Positions 10,071-20,489 of a DNA stretch of 64,000 nt are shown here, in pieces (within the stretch, counting starts at the first letter, position 1; each line of letters starts with the position of its first letter). The notes below the pieces were generated by a model. The model ran no database searches, was not told the DNA's origin, and worked only from the letters and a program-made list of their open reading frames with translations. A program made the position numbers and the translations under genes. The DNA is taken from the NCBI GenBank assembly GCA_009733775.1, contig WOGZ01000171.1, forward strand, positions 1-64,000, read 5' to 3'. The stretch comes from Alectoria sarmentosa (lineage: Eukaryota; Ascomycota; Lecanoromycetes; Lecanorales; Parmeliaceae).

Positions 10071-11601
10071 ATGGCCGCGGTATCACCGCCCAAGCCCTGG
10101 GAAAGGGCAAATGGAGCTGGTAGGTGTCCTGGTAATTCCTTCACCAAAGCCTAGGTCTTTCCAGGAGTAACAGAGCGCTGAGGATCTATTTAACAGCTAC
10201 CGGCGCATCATCAACCTCAACTGCAAATCACCACACCACAATTCCAACAACCTCATCCTCCTCGCCCCCTGCTCTTCCTGACAAACCGTCCTCCCTCTCC
10301 ACCGTCGTAAACCGCAACTCCTCAACTTATTCCCCCATCAATCAAAATCGCTACAGCTCCACCCCTTACTCCGGCATGGGAGGCTACTCATCACCCTACT
10401 CGCGCTTTGGTGGTATGGGAAACTCGATGTACGGTGGGGGCTATGGCTCCATGTATAGCGGCATGGGAGGAATGGGAATGGGAGGTTATGGAGGAGGCGG
10501 AATGTACGGGCAACCGGGCATGATGGGCAATGGGGATCCGAACGATCCAAATAGCCTGACGAATACGTTCAGTCAGAGCACGCAAGCTACGTTTCAGATT
10601 ATTGAGAGTTTGGTCGGTGCGTTTGGGGGGTTTGCGCAGATGTTGGAGAGTACTTATATGGCTACGCACTCGAGTTTCTTTGGTTTGTTCTCTCCTTTCC
10701 CAATATTTTATTTGGCGTCCACTCGGGCCCTACTCCTTCCTACAAGTCGATGCAGGTCATTTGCTTACTGTGGGATGATATAGCAATGGTCCAAGTGGCC
10801 GAACAATTCTCTACTCTCCGAACAACCCTCGGTTCCATACTCGGCATCTTCACCCTCCTCCGCTGGCTCCGTACCCTCTTCGCCAGAGTCACCGGTCGCC
10901 CTCCACCCGCGGACGCCACATCACTCACTCCCTCAGCGTTCGCATCGTTCCAAGGGCTCTCCTCCTCAGGCCCCTCTCTGTTACCAAATGGCCAGCCAAC
11001 ACCCTCAAAGAAACCGTTTTTGATATTCTTAGCCGCGGTGATAGGATTACCATATCTCATGACAAAATTAATACGGAATCTTGCGAGACAGAATGAGAAA
11101 CAGCAGAATCAGTACAATCAGGAGGGTAGGATGATACTCGGACCTGATGGGCAGCCGACGCCTGACCAGCAACCACACCAACCGATTGACCCATCGAAAT
11201 TGGATTTCTGCAGGCTGCTATATAACTATACGCCGGAGAGCATGACTCAAGGTGGTTCGCCTGCCGAGGGTATAGATCTCCAAGTCAAGAAAGGAGATCT
11301 GGTTGCTGTCCTCAGCAAATCAGATCCACTGGGTAACCCAAGTGACTGGTGGAGGTGCAGAGCGCGAGACGGGCGTGTGGGATATCTTCCTGGCCTGTAC
11401 CTAGAACCCATCCAAAGAAAACAACAACCGCAAATTGACGATGGCGGGCGAGTAAACACCATGTCATCTCTTGCAGCTGGTGGGAGCGGAGAAGGCAGCC
11501 GAAGTAACAGTCTCAAGGTTGATGCTAAGGGACCCAAGGTTGAGGGCAAGGCGGGTGATATTTCAGCTGAAAGTTTCCAGAGGAGTCAGTTTTACAACTA
11601 G
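10071..11601 (+). CDS. PEX13: Peroxisomal membrane docking protein Pex13
   Basis: Three exons: 10071-10119, 10197-10682 and 10784-11601, giving 450 residues. Pex13 is a core part of the peroxisomal docking complex that receives cargo-loaded Pex5/Pex7 together with Pex14. The N-terminus has the conserved PPKPWE motif. Residues about 80-130 are very rich in Gly, Met and Tyr (GGYGSMYSGMGGMGMGGYGG), the YG-rich segment described for Pex13 proteins. A conserved central region (NTFSQSTQATFQIIESLVGAFGGFAQMLEST) precedes hydrophobic segments including FLIFLAAVIGLPYLM (about 257-271). A C-terminal SH3 domain (about 320-390; LLYNYTPE, DWWRCRARDGRVGYLPGLYLEPI) is complete. All splice sites are GT-AG and phases agree. 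The C-terminal tail of about 60 residues is low-complexity. There are no related neighbours. Confidence 0.95.
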
Positions 11602-12768
11602 ATCTAAAGCGATTGTGGGACCGGGAAAAAAGGTACATAAGGGACAAGGGCAGAGGCGTTGTGATTTTCTTCCTGCACATATGTTGGCTGCGGGTTTTGA
11701 GCTTTGGGTATTGGTCAGAGCTGAGCAGATGAGCGGGCGGTATGCTCGTGACGTTATTGCTCGGGAGCGAATTTCATGAGACAGAAAAGACTCAATGAAG
11801 TTTGCTGCATCTCGTGCTTTGATTGCATGGCGATTACGCTCATCTCAACTTCGACATTCATCATATGTACTAGTACATCGCGCGGCCCACTCTGATGCAC
11901 GCTTGTGCACCTATCCTTGATGCGGCCATGTACCAGTAAATTCACAGACACATCTCCAAGAGCAAGCGATCCATCGGCGCGTCACATCCTGCAACAAATT
12001 CTGCGATTTTCCCGTAGAGAAGCATCATAGATCTTCATCCTTTAGCCAAAGCGTTAAGACACCATAGATTCTCCAATTTAAAGTCTGAGCAGACGCATAT
12101 TGGGCTACGGTCGACAACCGGAGATTTTCTCAAGTCAGTCTCAAGGTGGTGATATAGATATCCCGAGCGCTATGTGTAATTTGTTCTTGTCCGCACGATG
12201 GATGTGATGGGAGATGTTGTGCCCATGTTTCCTAAGCTAGCGGCAAACGTGGCGCAGTCAAAGAAAGATGGTACACGGAGTATGCAGTACAGATCCCCTA
12301 GGCCCAGGTCGATTGGTGATGGGAGTCATATCTGATGCTGCGGCTAGTCATTTCTTTGTCGTTGGTGTTGATGTATATAGTAGGGCCGTAGGGCCACGTA
12401 TCTTACTGTATCTTAGACCCATTCCGATTTTCCGAAATGTAAGCTGCTAGGCTGTTGATGGCATTCGTCCCTACACGTGGGAGGTTTGGTTGAGACGAAC
12501 GCACTTTGAATCGAATTGACCTGGCAGAGGTTTGCGCGTTCGAGCATTACACCTTCCGTGTGTCGGAACAAAACAAGTAGAGTATGGAGATAATGATCTC
12601 TACCCTGTCACGTTTGGATTTCCATCCCGTTCCTCGAGAGCATTTAAATGGGCAAAATTTTTGCTGGTGATGTATTTGTTCTGCAAGAGCCAGTGCGTCT
12701 GAAGTGGATGATGGTGTCCCTCAAAAGTATCCTTGGTCTGCCAGTAAAGAGTCGTCCCATCGAGTCCG
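11602..12768. other. Intergenic, no gene seen
   Basis: This is the space between the convergent 3' ends of PEX13 and the first AKAP7-like gene. It holds only short frames without domains. No repeat was noticed. Confidence 0.4.
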
Positions 12769-13548
12769 CTATTTTGGAGTTCGAACTGGGATACTGGCGT
12801 CCAATTCGGTTTGTAGGGGTTTCGTACCGTCTCCAGCAGTGCCAGGCAGAGAGACAGTCGCTACATTGCGGTATCCAGCTACCGCGACATCTTCGTATAG
12901 CACTTTCTTCAAGCCAATTTCGCTGATATTTAGCTCCTGAAGCTTAACATTCTTCATCAATATAACGTCTTTGTAATTACGAAGGATATCTGTGGCGTCA
13001 ATTCTTGTCCTGAGACCCTTTCGCTGCGTACCCGTTGCTGGCTCAGGGATAGAGCGAATAGTATGTATCACTCTTGTTTGAAAGGGTATAGGATAAGCCT
13101 GGGAGAATTCACACTTAAATTCGTCTCGAAGACCTAAATAAACTTCGTGACAAAACCTTTGGAGTGAGTTGGTAGGGTCTTCGATTCTTGAGAAAAGTCG
13201 CAAGTCTCTTGAAAGATTTCTAGGGCTACGCGAAGCCAAAGAATTCCCAATTCCGAGGACGTGAGCAGTGAGTGGCTGGTCTTCTTGTCGCACTGTGATT
13301 GATTCGAGTAGTTTCAAAGCAGCCTCGACATGGCTTGGAGTGGGGAGGCTCAATGACCCGAGCGTGAAATGTAGATTAGCAGGATGAGTGAGTGCACTTT
13401 TAGGTACAAGGGCAAAAATGGGATCGTTTTCAAGGCGACGATACGATTCCAAGATCTGAGGGAGCGATGTGCGAGTCACAAGAGGGATTCGGACAAAATG
13501 TGTCACTTTCAACGCTTCTTTCATGCTCATCCGCATCTTGGATGTCAT
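12769..13548 (-). CDS. AKAP7/ASCC1-like 2H-phosphoesterase-fold protein, paralog A
   Basis: An intronless frame of 259 residues. The 2H phosphoesterase superfamily (AKAP7 central domain, ASCC1 C-terminus) uses two His-x-Thr motifs to act on RNA phosphodiesters. The first motif is present as LHFTLGSLSLPTP (about residue 60). At the expected second site the sequence reads RVIHTIRS (about 166), in which the His is kept but the Thr two residues on is lost. The following RTRIDATDILRNYKDVILMK and ELNISEIGL segments match the C-terminal part of the AKAP7-like domain. A shorter paralog-like product lies 1.6 kb upstream on the same strand (15112-15984), and both end in a similar S-x-PG segment. The protein probably keeps the fold but has impaired chemistry; RNA binding is possible but unproved. 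Confidence 0.7.
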   Translation of the reverse strand: MTSKMRMSMKEALKVTHFVRIPLVTRTSLPQILESYRRLENDPIFALVPKSALTHPANLHFTLGSLSLPTPSHVEAALKLLESITVRQEDQPLTAHVLGIGNSLASRSPRNLSRDLRLFSRIEDPTNSLQRFCHEVYLGLRDEFKCEFSQAYPIPFQTRVIHTIRSIPEPATGTQRKGLRTRIDATDILRNYKDVILMKNVKLQELNISEIGLKKVLYEDVAVAGYRNVATVSLPGTAGDGTKPLQTELDASIPVRTPK

Positions 13549-14055
13549 TTTTGTCCAGGATTTTCACCCTGAGACGATAGACAGAATAGGCAGGTTGGAG
13601 ATGGGAAAACGAAGAAGGAGAAGTAATGGATTTCGTTGTGAGGAACAGGCTACGCAGCGGAATAACTAAAGGCCGGCAGTAGGGCTAGGGCTCATGAAGA
13701 ATGACTGACTATAACTACCATGAAGAACATGAAAAAGGAAACCATGCAGGCGGGCATGAACCAGCTGAATACACGAGGGAGTTCGGAATTCGATCTCATA
13801 CTTCCATCAGATTCTTAGGAATTTCATATCAAATGTCGATCAACTCAGGGGCATTTCTCTCGGGCCATCTATCGAACTCATATAAGTTCCTGAGACAGAT
13901 CCATTTGTAACGAATCCAGGGGATCCATCGGCTCCTTTATGAAGGTATAGAGGCGCGTAGCGTTCTCGGGGGTGTAAAAACTACGATGGAAAAGGCTGTC
14001 GCCCAGTCCGACCAACTCTACGACCAGCTGCCGAATTGGTCACCGGTGTCATTGC
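13549..14055. other. Intergenic left of the MITE
   Basis: Upstream region of paralog A up to the MITE insertion at 14056. No gene seen. Confidence 0.4.
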
Positions 14056-14632
14056 CAAGGCGCCCGATGGTCCAGACCATCAAATCGAACTACTAGTCCT
14101 TAGTGGTCTGGACTAGTCTAATAGACTAGTAGTCCGGACAGGTCCATGCTACTGAACGGACTACCATGGACTGGTTCAGTAGTATGGACGGACGGTCTGA
14201 ACCAATAGTCCAGATGGTCCATTTTGACTGCTGCATATCTGAGCATGATAGGCGTATATTTGGTAGCAATGTTATAGGGCTGATGTGATAGGGCTGACTG
14301 AGAACAGATTTTTCTCCGAGGCTCAGCACATTCATGTCACATTATTATTCGACAACCACAACATCAGTCTTAAGGCTACGACTATGGAGCTATTTGAATG
14401 CTTGAAGTCATGGTTTCGAATCGGCATCTTTACGGAGCAAGATTTACATGCTATTATCGATATTATGAATGAAGGACTTGGAGGAGTCTTTGGACCAGTA
14501 GGACGGACGGTCCAACTGGATATGGACCAGTCCGACTGTGTGGACGGACTACGAACCGTTTATATAGCTTCAGATGGACCAATTCAGGCCTTTGGACGGA
14601 CGGTCTGGACCATCGGGCGCCTTGTTCATTGC
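14048..14632. mobile_element. hAT-like MITE, 569 bp, with TIRs and target duplication
   Basis: A perfect 23-bp terminal inverted repeat is seen at 14056-14078 (starting CAAGGCGCCC) and 14602-14624 (ending GGGCGCCTTG). Directly outside are GTCATTGC (14048-14055) and TTCATTGC (14625-14632), an 8-bp duplication with one mismatch. Eight-base target duplications and short TIRs are typical of hAT transposons. The interior codes for no transposase, so this is a non-autonomous element. Subterminal repeats are visible: GGACGGACGGTC occurs at 14186, 14501 and 14594, all in the same orientation, and two hairpins lie at 14112-14130 and 14149-14182. Intact TIRs and the near-perfect duplication suggest a fairly recent insertion, little touched by RIP. 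Confidence 0.8.
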
Positions 14633-15111
14633 TTAGCAATTCTGGATTCACAATCGACGATATTCGGTGTTAGAAGGAGCCGTTGGAATCTTAAGGGCTT
14701 TCTGCGGTCTTGGAATCCGAGGTCCTGAAGCAGCGAGGTCGTGTGGTTCATACTTTCTTGTGTTGGTGGACTCAGAGGGGCGATACCAAGGCTCCACGTT
14801 TGAAGCGGCTAGTATGCATGGTACCGTGGCAGGGGCAGAGACGTAGGGATCGGCGCTTGAGAGGCCTTCGACGATTTGGATGCAATAACATCTTGAGTAG
14901 GTATAGAGGAGAGTGTTTGATCCTGCTAAGATTTTCCATATGCAGTGAACGCTGGTACATTCCAAAAGGCAAATAGGGCCAGGTTCATGAGTTTCGTCCG
15001 ATGGAGGCGGCGGAGCAGCAGCTTCTGAAAAGATCGTCATATATGATGTTCTTAGGGGTGGTCTCCGGCTTCAATCAATCAGTTGCATTGGACAAGCAGT
15101 CCTCGCCAACC
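14625..15111. other. Intergenic right of the MITE
   Basis: Space between the MITE and the 3' end of paralog B. A 130-codon minus frame (14648-15040) starts plausibly but runs into sequence without domain or codon regularity, so it is not called. Confidence 0.35.
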
Positions 15112-15984
15112 TCACGAGAATTTCCGAGGTCGCACTGAGTCAGAGACGCCGGGAAGCGGAACACTCATACATTCGGAATGCCTCCTGCCTTCAAATGTTT
15201 CGGACTTCATTCTCCCTTCTTGTCTTATATTTCTGATAGCCAGACGCTCAAGTGCAATGCCTTTTGCCCAGATGCGATCATGGAACTTGGCAAGCAAAGG
15301 CCTAGCATCGAATTTCAATGACTCTGGCCTGAACCACTCCCGCGACCCCGTCTTTTTGCTCGTCTTGGTGTTCATCCTGATAGGATTACCCCATACAACA
15401 TTTGTAGTGTCAACCAGCTTGACTATCTCTTTCTGTGTATAATTGGATGGTCGCGATTCTGTAAGCCCGGCGGCCAAAAAAGCATGAAACACACTCTGAC
15501 AGAAGCTAGATAACATTGCAGTGTCGTCCCGTATCGGAACAAACAATTTCATAGCCTTGACTGGAGTTCTAGGCTTTTCCGCAAAGCTGGATCCATCACT
15601 CAGGCCGACCAGATCGACCCTGAAGGGTGAAGTTAGAGCCTCCGAAGTAATTTGTTCCAAATATGTGGATTCAATGCCATTTGAATCTCGGCGACCCTGA
15701 ACAAGAGCCCGCCAGTCATTGTGGCTTAATTCATTAAGCAACTGCCAGGCAAAGTCAAGGTGGTCGGGCGTTGGAAGGCGCAGGGTTGCTATGTTCACGT
15801 GTAACATTTCCAATGATCGAATCCCTTCCCGAGGGACTCTGGTAGACACCAGCGGATCATCTGCAAATTCTTGAATGGATGCCCGTAAATGAGGATACGA
15901 CTCGTGAGTTAAGAAGGGAATGCGAAGAATATGGGTGAGTGGTTGCTGTCTTGGAGTACGACGTAGCGGTCGAAAAAATACCAT
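15112..15984 (-). CDS. AKAP7/ASCC1-like 2H-phosphoesterase-fold protein, paralog B
   Basis: A 290-residue product if started at the Met at 15984, which aligns with the start of paralog A (ILRIPFLTHESYPHL against FVRIPLVTRTSLPQI). The open frame continues upstream to a Met at 16308, but the extra 108 residues show no conservation, so I prefer the shorter start. At the first 2H motif the sequence reads LHVNIATLRLPTP: the His is kept but Asn replaces Thr. At the second it reads KLVDTTNVV, where the His is lost. Further on, KFDARPLLAKFHDRIWAKG and ALERLAIRNI match the end of the AKAP7-like domain. Both catalytic motifs are damaged, so phosphoesterase activity is unlikely. It is divergent from A over most of its length, which implies an old duplication. 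Confidence 0.65.
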   Translation of the reverse strand: MVFFRPLRRTPRQQPLTHILRIPFLTHESYPHLRASIQEFADDPLVSTRVPREGIRSLEMLHVNIATLRLPTPDHLDFAWQLLNELSHNDWRALVQGRRDSNGIESTYLEQITSEALTSPFRVDLVGLSDGSSFAEKPRTPVKAMKLFVPIRDDTAMLSSFCQSVFHAFLAAGLTESRPSNYTQKEIVKLVDTTNVVWGNPIRMNTKTSKKTGSREWFRPESLKFDARPLLAKFHDRIWAKGIALERLAIRNIRQEGRMKSETFEGRRHSECMSVPLPGVSDSVRPRKFS

Positions 15985-16577
15985 GTTGGATTCGGTCAAT
16001 TCCAGTGATGAAGAGAGGAGTAAGTGCCAGTGGAGAGGGTTGAGGGGGAGGTCTACGCGCTGTCGAGCAGCCGCATGCACCTCACCCGTTTGGGTAGGCG
16101 GGATACCCCTCGACATCGTAGCTGAGTGACCTATGGAGGCTCGAGCTGAATGATCACTCCAGATGTTAGGAATGGGTGTCAGGTTTGGGGAAACCTGACG
16201 CGTTCTTACCAGGACAATGCAAAGTCGCACACATGGCTCCATTGGAATTTGAATAATTGGGATGGCTGCACATTTCCCAATTCTTAAATGCTGCTGTCCT
16301 GCAACCAAATTGTAATTGTACTATCACTTCCCTCTCATCTTAGAAAACGACGTCTCTTCCCAGCGTTTCTTTCCGTTGGAAGAGTCCTTGAGAACCTAGT
16401 CAGAAGCTCTAAATTTCCGTACACATCACCATCTTGCATGAGCCACCCCAGTCCACGCAAGTCTCCGAGAACCACTGTTACGCGAAATGCTAAAGCCCCA
16501 CCAACATCAGCCATGATCTCATCGGTGATCTCGGCCCTCCGAGTCGCGCACCAGGAGGCTTAGCGGTCGTTGCCTCA
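15985..16577. other. Intergenic or 5' extension of paralog B
   Basis: The left part is an open frame continuing paralog B to 16308 and may be coding or 5' leader. The rest shows no gene. Confidence 0.35.
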
Positions 16578-16859
16578 TTAGGAAATCTGACGAGTTCCCC
16601 CTCGTTGGAGAGGACAATGCGCTAAAAGAGCAGGGTAAGCAGGCTGCATATAGGGATGTAGGTGACACAGCAAGGCATTGCATTTCGCGCAGCGAGCAAA
16701 GGTTCCCATGGCAGTTGGATTTCTGGTATGCCAAGCACCGGATATCTGTCGGTCACTATGCGCGACCATAGCGGGAGTGCGGGAGGCGGTGGCGGGGGAG
16801 CAGGCAGCGATAGAGGAGACGGTGAGGATGGAGAGTGAGCATAAGCAGAGGATGGCCAT
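16578..16859 (-). CDS. Possible small secreted cysteine-containing protein (may be degenerate)
   Basis: Taking the internal Met at 16859 gives 93 residues with a hydrophobic N-terminus (MAILCLCSLSILTVSS) followed by AACSPAT, which looks like a signal peptide and the start of a mature small secreted protein. The remainder contains four more Cys spread irregularly (GTFARCAKCNALLCHLH). The ACSPAT start and the GT-x-A-x-CAKCNAL segment weakly recall a family of fungal secreted proteins of about 90 residues, but several expected Cys positions carry other residues. It may be a decaying copy. The upstream Met at 17003 adds no recognisable sequence. Confidence 0.3.
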   Translation of the reverse strand: MAILCLCSLSILTVSSIAACSPATASRTPAMVAHSDRQISGAWHTRNPTAMGTFARCAKCNALLCHLHPYMQPAYPALLAHCPLQRGGTRQIS

Positions 16860-17054
16860 GCAGCAGGATGTACGAGCCCATGTTTGATGACAGAGCTGTT
16901 CTTGCTTGCTCGCATTGCGATTCGATCCGCAGCTGGGTAATGCTAAATATTCACTCGTCGTATAACGTGCCATTCTCGAGCAGATAATGAAAGCCCTAAA
17001 CATTCGTCATGAATCAATCAGTCGTAGCATCTACTGCCATCCCTCCATATCTCC

Positions 17055-17342
17055 TCAATCCTTCCCACCTCCTCTAAACTCTTTCTCCTTCTCCTTTTCC
17101 TTCTCCAACTGATCTAGAGCGCCTTCACCCTGCTTGTCTTGCCCACCCTCATGCTGTCCCATGGGATCATCTTTGGAAGCACCGAGTAGGGCGGCTGTTG
17201 TTTCCGAAGAAGTAGGGGGTGGGGCTTCCGTCGCTGGGCCTGTATTTACACCGCCTGCAGAACTTGCATCAGCGTGGGGAAGAAAGAAAGAAAGAGAGCG
17301 GAGAGTTTGACCTGGATTGTAGGAGGCTGGATTCAGTGCCAT
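17055..17342 (-). CDS. Small low-complexity hypothetical protein
   Basis: A 95-residue frame with a plausible start (MALNPASYNPGQTLRSLSFF). The middle is Ala/Thr/Pro/Ser-rich and the C-terminus is strongly charged (QLEKEKEKEKEFRGGGKD). It is likely disordered. No domain is recognised. It is short but has eukaryotic protein-like composition and no competing frame of better quality. Confidence 0.35.
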   Translation of the reverse strand: MALNPASYNPGQTLRSLSFFLPHADASSAGGVNTGPATEAPPPTSSETTAALLGASKDDPMGQHEGGQDKQGEGALDQLEKEKEKEKEFRGGGKD

Positions 17343-17894
17343 GGTTAGTGATGGTGCTGTTGGGCTTCTTGAAGCACGCCTCTGTGACTTCTGGAGATTT
17401 GCTTCAATAGCAGGACTAGAGTCTATCCCCAGATGCCCATGTACTTAGTAACATGTTAGTGGATTTGCATCTCATTGCCGCTGGCGGGCTGTCGTATTGA
17501 TACGCTAAGGCGGCTACAAGTATTTACGAGTACACTTCAGGCAAGAAATTCGAGGAAAACATTTTCTTTTCCCACATGGCCACTATGTCAATTTTTGGAA
17601 GCTCGGCGAAAGTCCATGCCTGAGGCTTCACCAAAGCTTTTTTCGACAAGGACGATAGACACAGCATATTCTTCCCACCGCAACTGTTTCTACAGATTGA
17701 CGCCATGACTTGAAGGCTTCTGGTTGCGCTATTCGGGATGAACCTGACCACTTCTGTGACGAGCAGTCAGCGTATGCACTGTGAGAGGATGTAAACGTAG
17801 ATGTACCCTCGTTCGCGGTCTGCATCGGACTATTCGCTATGATGAAGATCTTTGAGTCGCAAATGACTCGGTGTATGACCTGAATTTTGGAGAC
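17343..17894. other. Intergenic, no gene seen
   Basis: Between the small hypothetical gene and the 3' end of RPP1. Only short frames without support. Confidence 0.4.
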
Positions 17895-18937
17895 TCATTT
17901 ATTTCTGCCGTTTGGACAATCTTCCGTGGGAGCTCCCTCTGCCAATACAGCTGAGCCTTTCGAACTGTCCTTAGGATTGTTTTCCGGATTCTTGCCGGTA
18001 TCAAGCCTTGCTTTCTTTGCTTGCCTTTTCTGCTCTCTTTTCGAGACTGGTTTTGGCGTGGCAGTAACCCGTTCGGCTTCGTCCTCCTCCAGGATGTCAG
18101 CCTTCCGCTTGCCTTTCTCTTGCTTGCCTTTCGCCGAATTTTCTGGCACTCTTTCAGGCTTTTCTCCCCCATAGACAACATCGATTACCCCTCTGAAGCT
18201 CCTCTTTTTCATCTCTGCTTGCACCACAACAGTCCTTGCTTCGTTGCCAACAGCTTCCATACCTTTTTCTTGTCCCAAACCCCACAGTACTGCCAGATTT
18301 GCTACATCCGCTGGGCCCCTACAAGCCAGCGCTCTTTTCGCTTCACTGCTGATGACGATACCTCTGCCTCTTGTTGCACGTATCAACTGAGTAGCATTAC
18401 TGATCAGGTTCCTCCTTGATGCGCCCCCATCGCTATTCAAAATTCCCGGGCCATAGCTGATCTCAAACTTTACGCCTCTCTGTAGAGCATTGGCCATGGC
18501 CTGGTGCTTGAAGTAGAAAGGGTAACGTGTGCTCAAATCAAGAGAAATGAGATCGCATTCGAGAGCCTGACAAGCTTGTTGAAGGGATTTTTCGTTGTCG
18601 GGACGAATAGCCAATACATCATAAGCCGAACTGAGGGCTTTAAGTCGATGGTTCTGGGAGGTATCGGATAGGTGGAGGGTGCAGCGACGAAGGATGCGAA
18701 GGGATTTTGGTGTCGTGAATGGGAGAGGAGTTGGTATCTGATTCGAAGTGTCGGCTGGAACCTTGCCAATGATGGCAAAATCTAATGCAATAGTGTTATA
18801 GCCTACTTCTCAGGGTTCAGTATCTTCTATATCCTTTGGGCCTGGCTCTAAGAAGACAGACGTTCTGAGAGGAATGCCAGTGTTCGTTGCAGTTCCCCAC
18901 GGTTCGCGATGTACGGGACATTTAGATCATAGTACAT
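17895..18937 (-). CDS. RPP1: RNase P/MRP subunit p30 (Rpp1)
   Basis: Two exons: 18862-18937 and 17895-18808, joined by a 53-bp intron with a GTCTGT donor and CTGAG acceptor, giving 329 residues. Rpp1/p30 is a shared protein subunit of nuclear RNase P, which trims the 5' leader of tRNA precursors, and RNase MRP, which acts in rRNA processing. The N-terminus MYYDLNVPY is the family hallmark. The PHP-like fold continues with GYNTIALDF, RCTLHLSDTSQNHRL, YDVLAIRPDNEK, CDLISLDLSTRYPFYFKH and FEISYGPGILN. A basic low-complexity tail from about residue 235 (KRKADILEEDE, KREQKRQAKKARL) may serve as a nuclear localisation signal. It is divergent from the CK2 alpha gene, with 322 bp between start codons. 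Confidence 0.93.
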
Positions 18938-19259
18938 CCTCAACCCTCGCCCTCGCCCCCTTGAGCTCCTTCACTGAAACGTAGAACGACACAGTACGGG
19001 TGTTGTACTGATGATTTTGCAAAGCGAGGATCCCTCGGACTCACACACAAGCAAGCCAGCTAGCGTGCGGGCCTAGCGGCTGCATCCAATTATCTGAAAC
19101 TTTGATCGCCCCACCATGACACAACTTTAGACCTTTTGCGCTCAGTCATCTTTGGAAGCCTTCACTTATGACGATACGAACATGAACCATAGAGGTATTT
19201 CCTACTAATACGGCGACTTACATCTCCCATCGGATGCGCATTGCTGAGATCTAGGCAAC
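18938..19259. promoter_or_regulatory. Shared divergent promoter region, RPP1/CK2
   Basis: 322 bp lie between two outward-facing start codons. No clear TATA box is visible, as is usual for housekeeping genes. Assignment as a promoter rests on gene orientation alone. Confidence 0.5.
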
Positions 19260-20489
19260 ATGGCGCGGGTATATGCAGATGTCAACCAACATATGCCAAA
19301 ATCCTATTGGGAGTATGACAGCGTCAACATCACATGGGGCGTGTTGGAGAACTACGAAGTGGTCAGGAAGATAGGTATCATAAGCCATAGGTGGATGCTG
19401 CCCTCTGTCCACCAGTGCTGATCATGCGCAGGTCGAGGAAAGTACTCGGAAGTTTTTGAAGGTATCAACATTATCAACTACCAGAAATGCGTCATCAAAG
19501 TCCTCAAGCCGGTCAAGAAGAAGAAGATAAAGCGAGAAATAAAGATTCTGCAGAACCTATCAGGCGGCCCGAATGTCGTTGCGCTGCTGGATGTTGTGAG
19601 AGATAGCCAAAGCAAGACCCCATCCCTCATATTCGAATATGTCAACAATACGGACTTTCGAAGTCTGTACCCGAAATTCGTAGACTACGATGTGCGATAC
19701 TACATATTTGAGCTGCTTAAGGTATGCGCGAGGCTGTCAACGAACAATCAGGCTTTGAATGGCTTACAAATGGCGTCAGGCTCTGGACTTCTGTCACAGC
19801 AAAGGCATAATGCACAGAGATGTAAAGCCTCACAACGTCATGATAGATCATGAAAAGCGAAAGGTGAGTTGAGTTTATGGTCAGCACGTTTCAGGGCTAA
19901 CTGTTCTTAGCTACGTCTCATCGACTGGGGTCTGGCGGAGTTCTACCATCAAGGTACTGAGTACAACGTCAGAGTAGCGTCGAGATACTTCAAAGGGCCG
20001 GAACTACTGGTCGATTTCCAGGAATACGACTACTCGTTGGACATGTGGTCCTTAGGAGCTATGTTTGCCTCCATGATTTTTAGGAAGGAGCCTTTCTTCC
20101 ATGGCAACAGCAACTCGGATCAGCTGGTCAAGATTGCAAAGGTACTGGGAACAGACGATTTGTTTGAATACCTAGACAAATATGATATCGACTTGGACAC
20201 CCAATATGACGACATACTCGGGAGGTTTCCGAAGAAAAATTGGCACGGGTTCGTCAATGCGGAAAATCAAAGATTCGTTAGCAACGATGCCATAGACTTT
20301 CTGGACAAGCTGTTGCGGTACGATCACCAGGTATGTCGCCTTAATCAGTCTGCCATGTGCAGTATATCTCGAAAAAGCTAACCTTGCATCCAGGACCGAT
20401 TGACCGCTAAAGAAGCAATGGCCCATCCATACTTCAGTCCAGTTAGGGCGGCAGCGTCAGTGCAGAACCATGGATCATCCATACCATAA
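19260..20489 (+). CDS. Casein kinase 2 catalytic subunit alpha
   Basis: Five exons: 19260-19374, 19432-19721, 19780-19863, 19911-20330 and 20394-20489, giving 334 residues. CK2 is a constitutively active Ser/Thr kinase for acidic target sites, acting in nucleus and cytoplasm as a tetramer with beta subunits. The start MARVYADVN and [12 protein letters not shown] are typical. The basic [15 protein letters not shown] cluster, specific to CK2 alpha, is present. The catalytic loop HRDVKPHN (Asp149) and the DWG motif (168-170), which replaces the usual kinase DFG, identify it firmly. [14 protein letters not shown] and [11 protein letters not shown] follow. All introns are 46-63 bp with GT-AG ends, and phases agree throughout. 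Length is that of the kinase core with almost no tail. Confidence 0.97.

Noticed and set aside
14285..14728. 147-codon plus frame across the MITE
   Set aside because: It runs through the element's repeats and TIR into flanking DNA, so it is not a gene.
14648..15040. 130-codon minus frame next to the MITE
   Set aside because: Only its first 20 codons look protein-like; it lies just downstream of paralog B's stop and lacks domain or paralog support.
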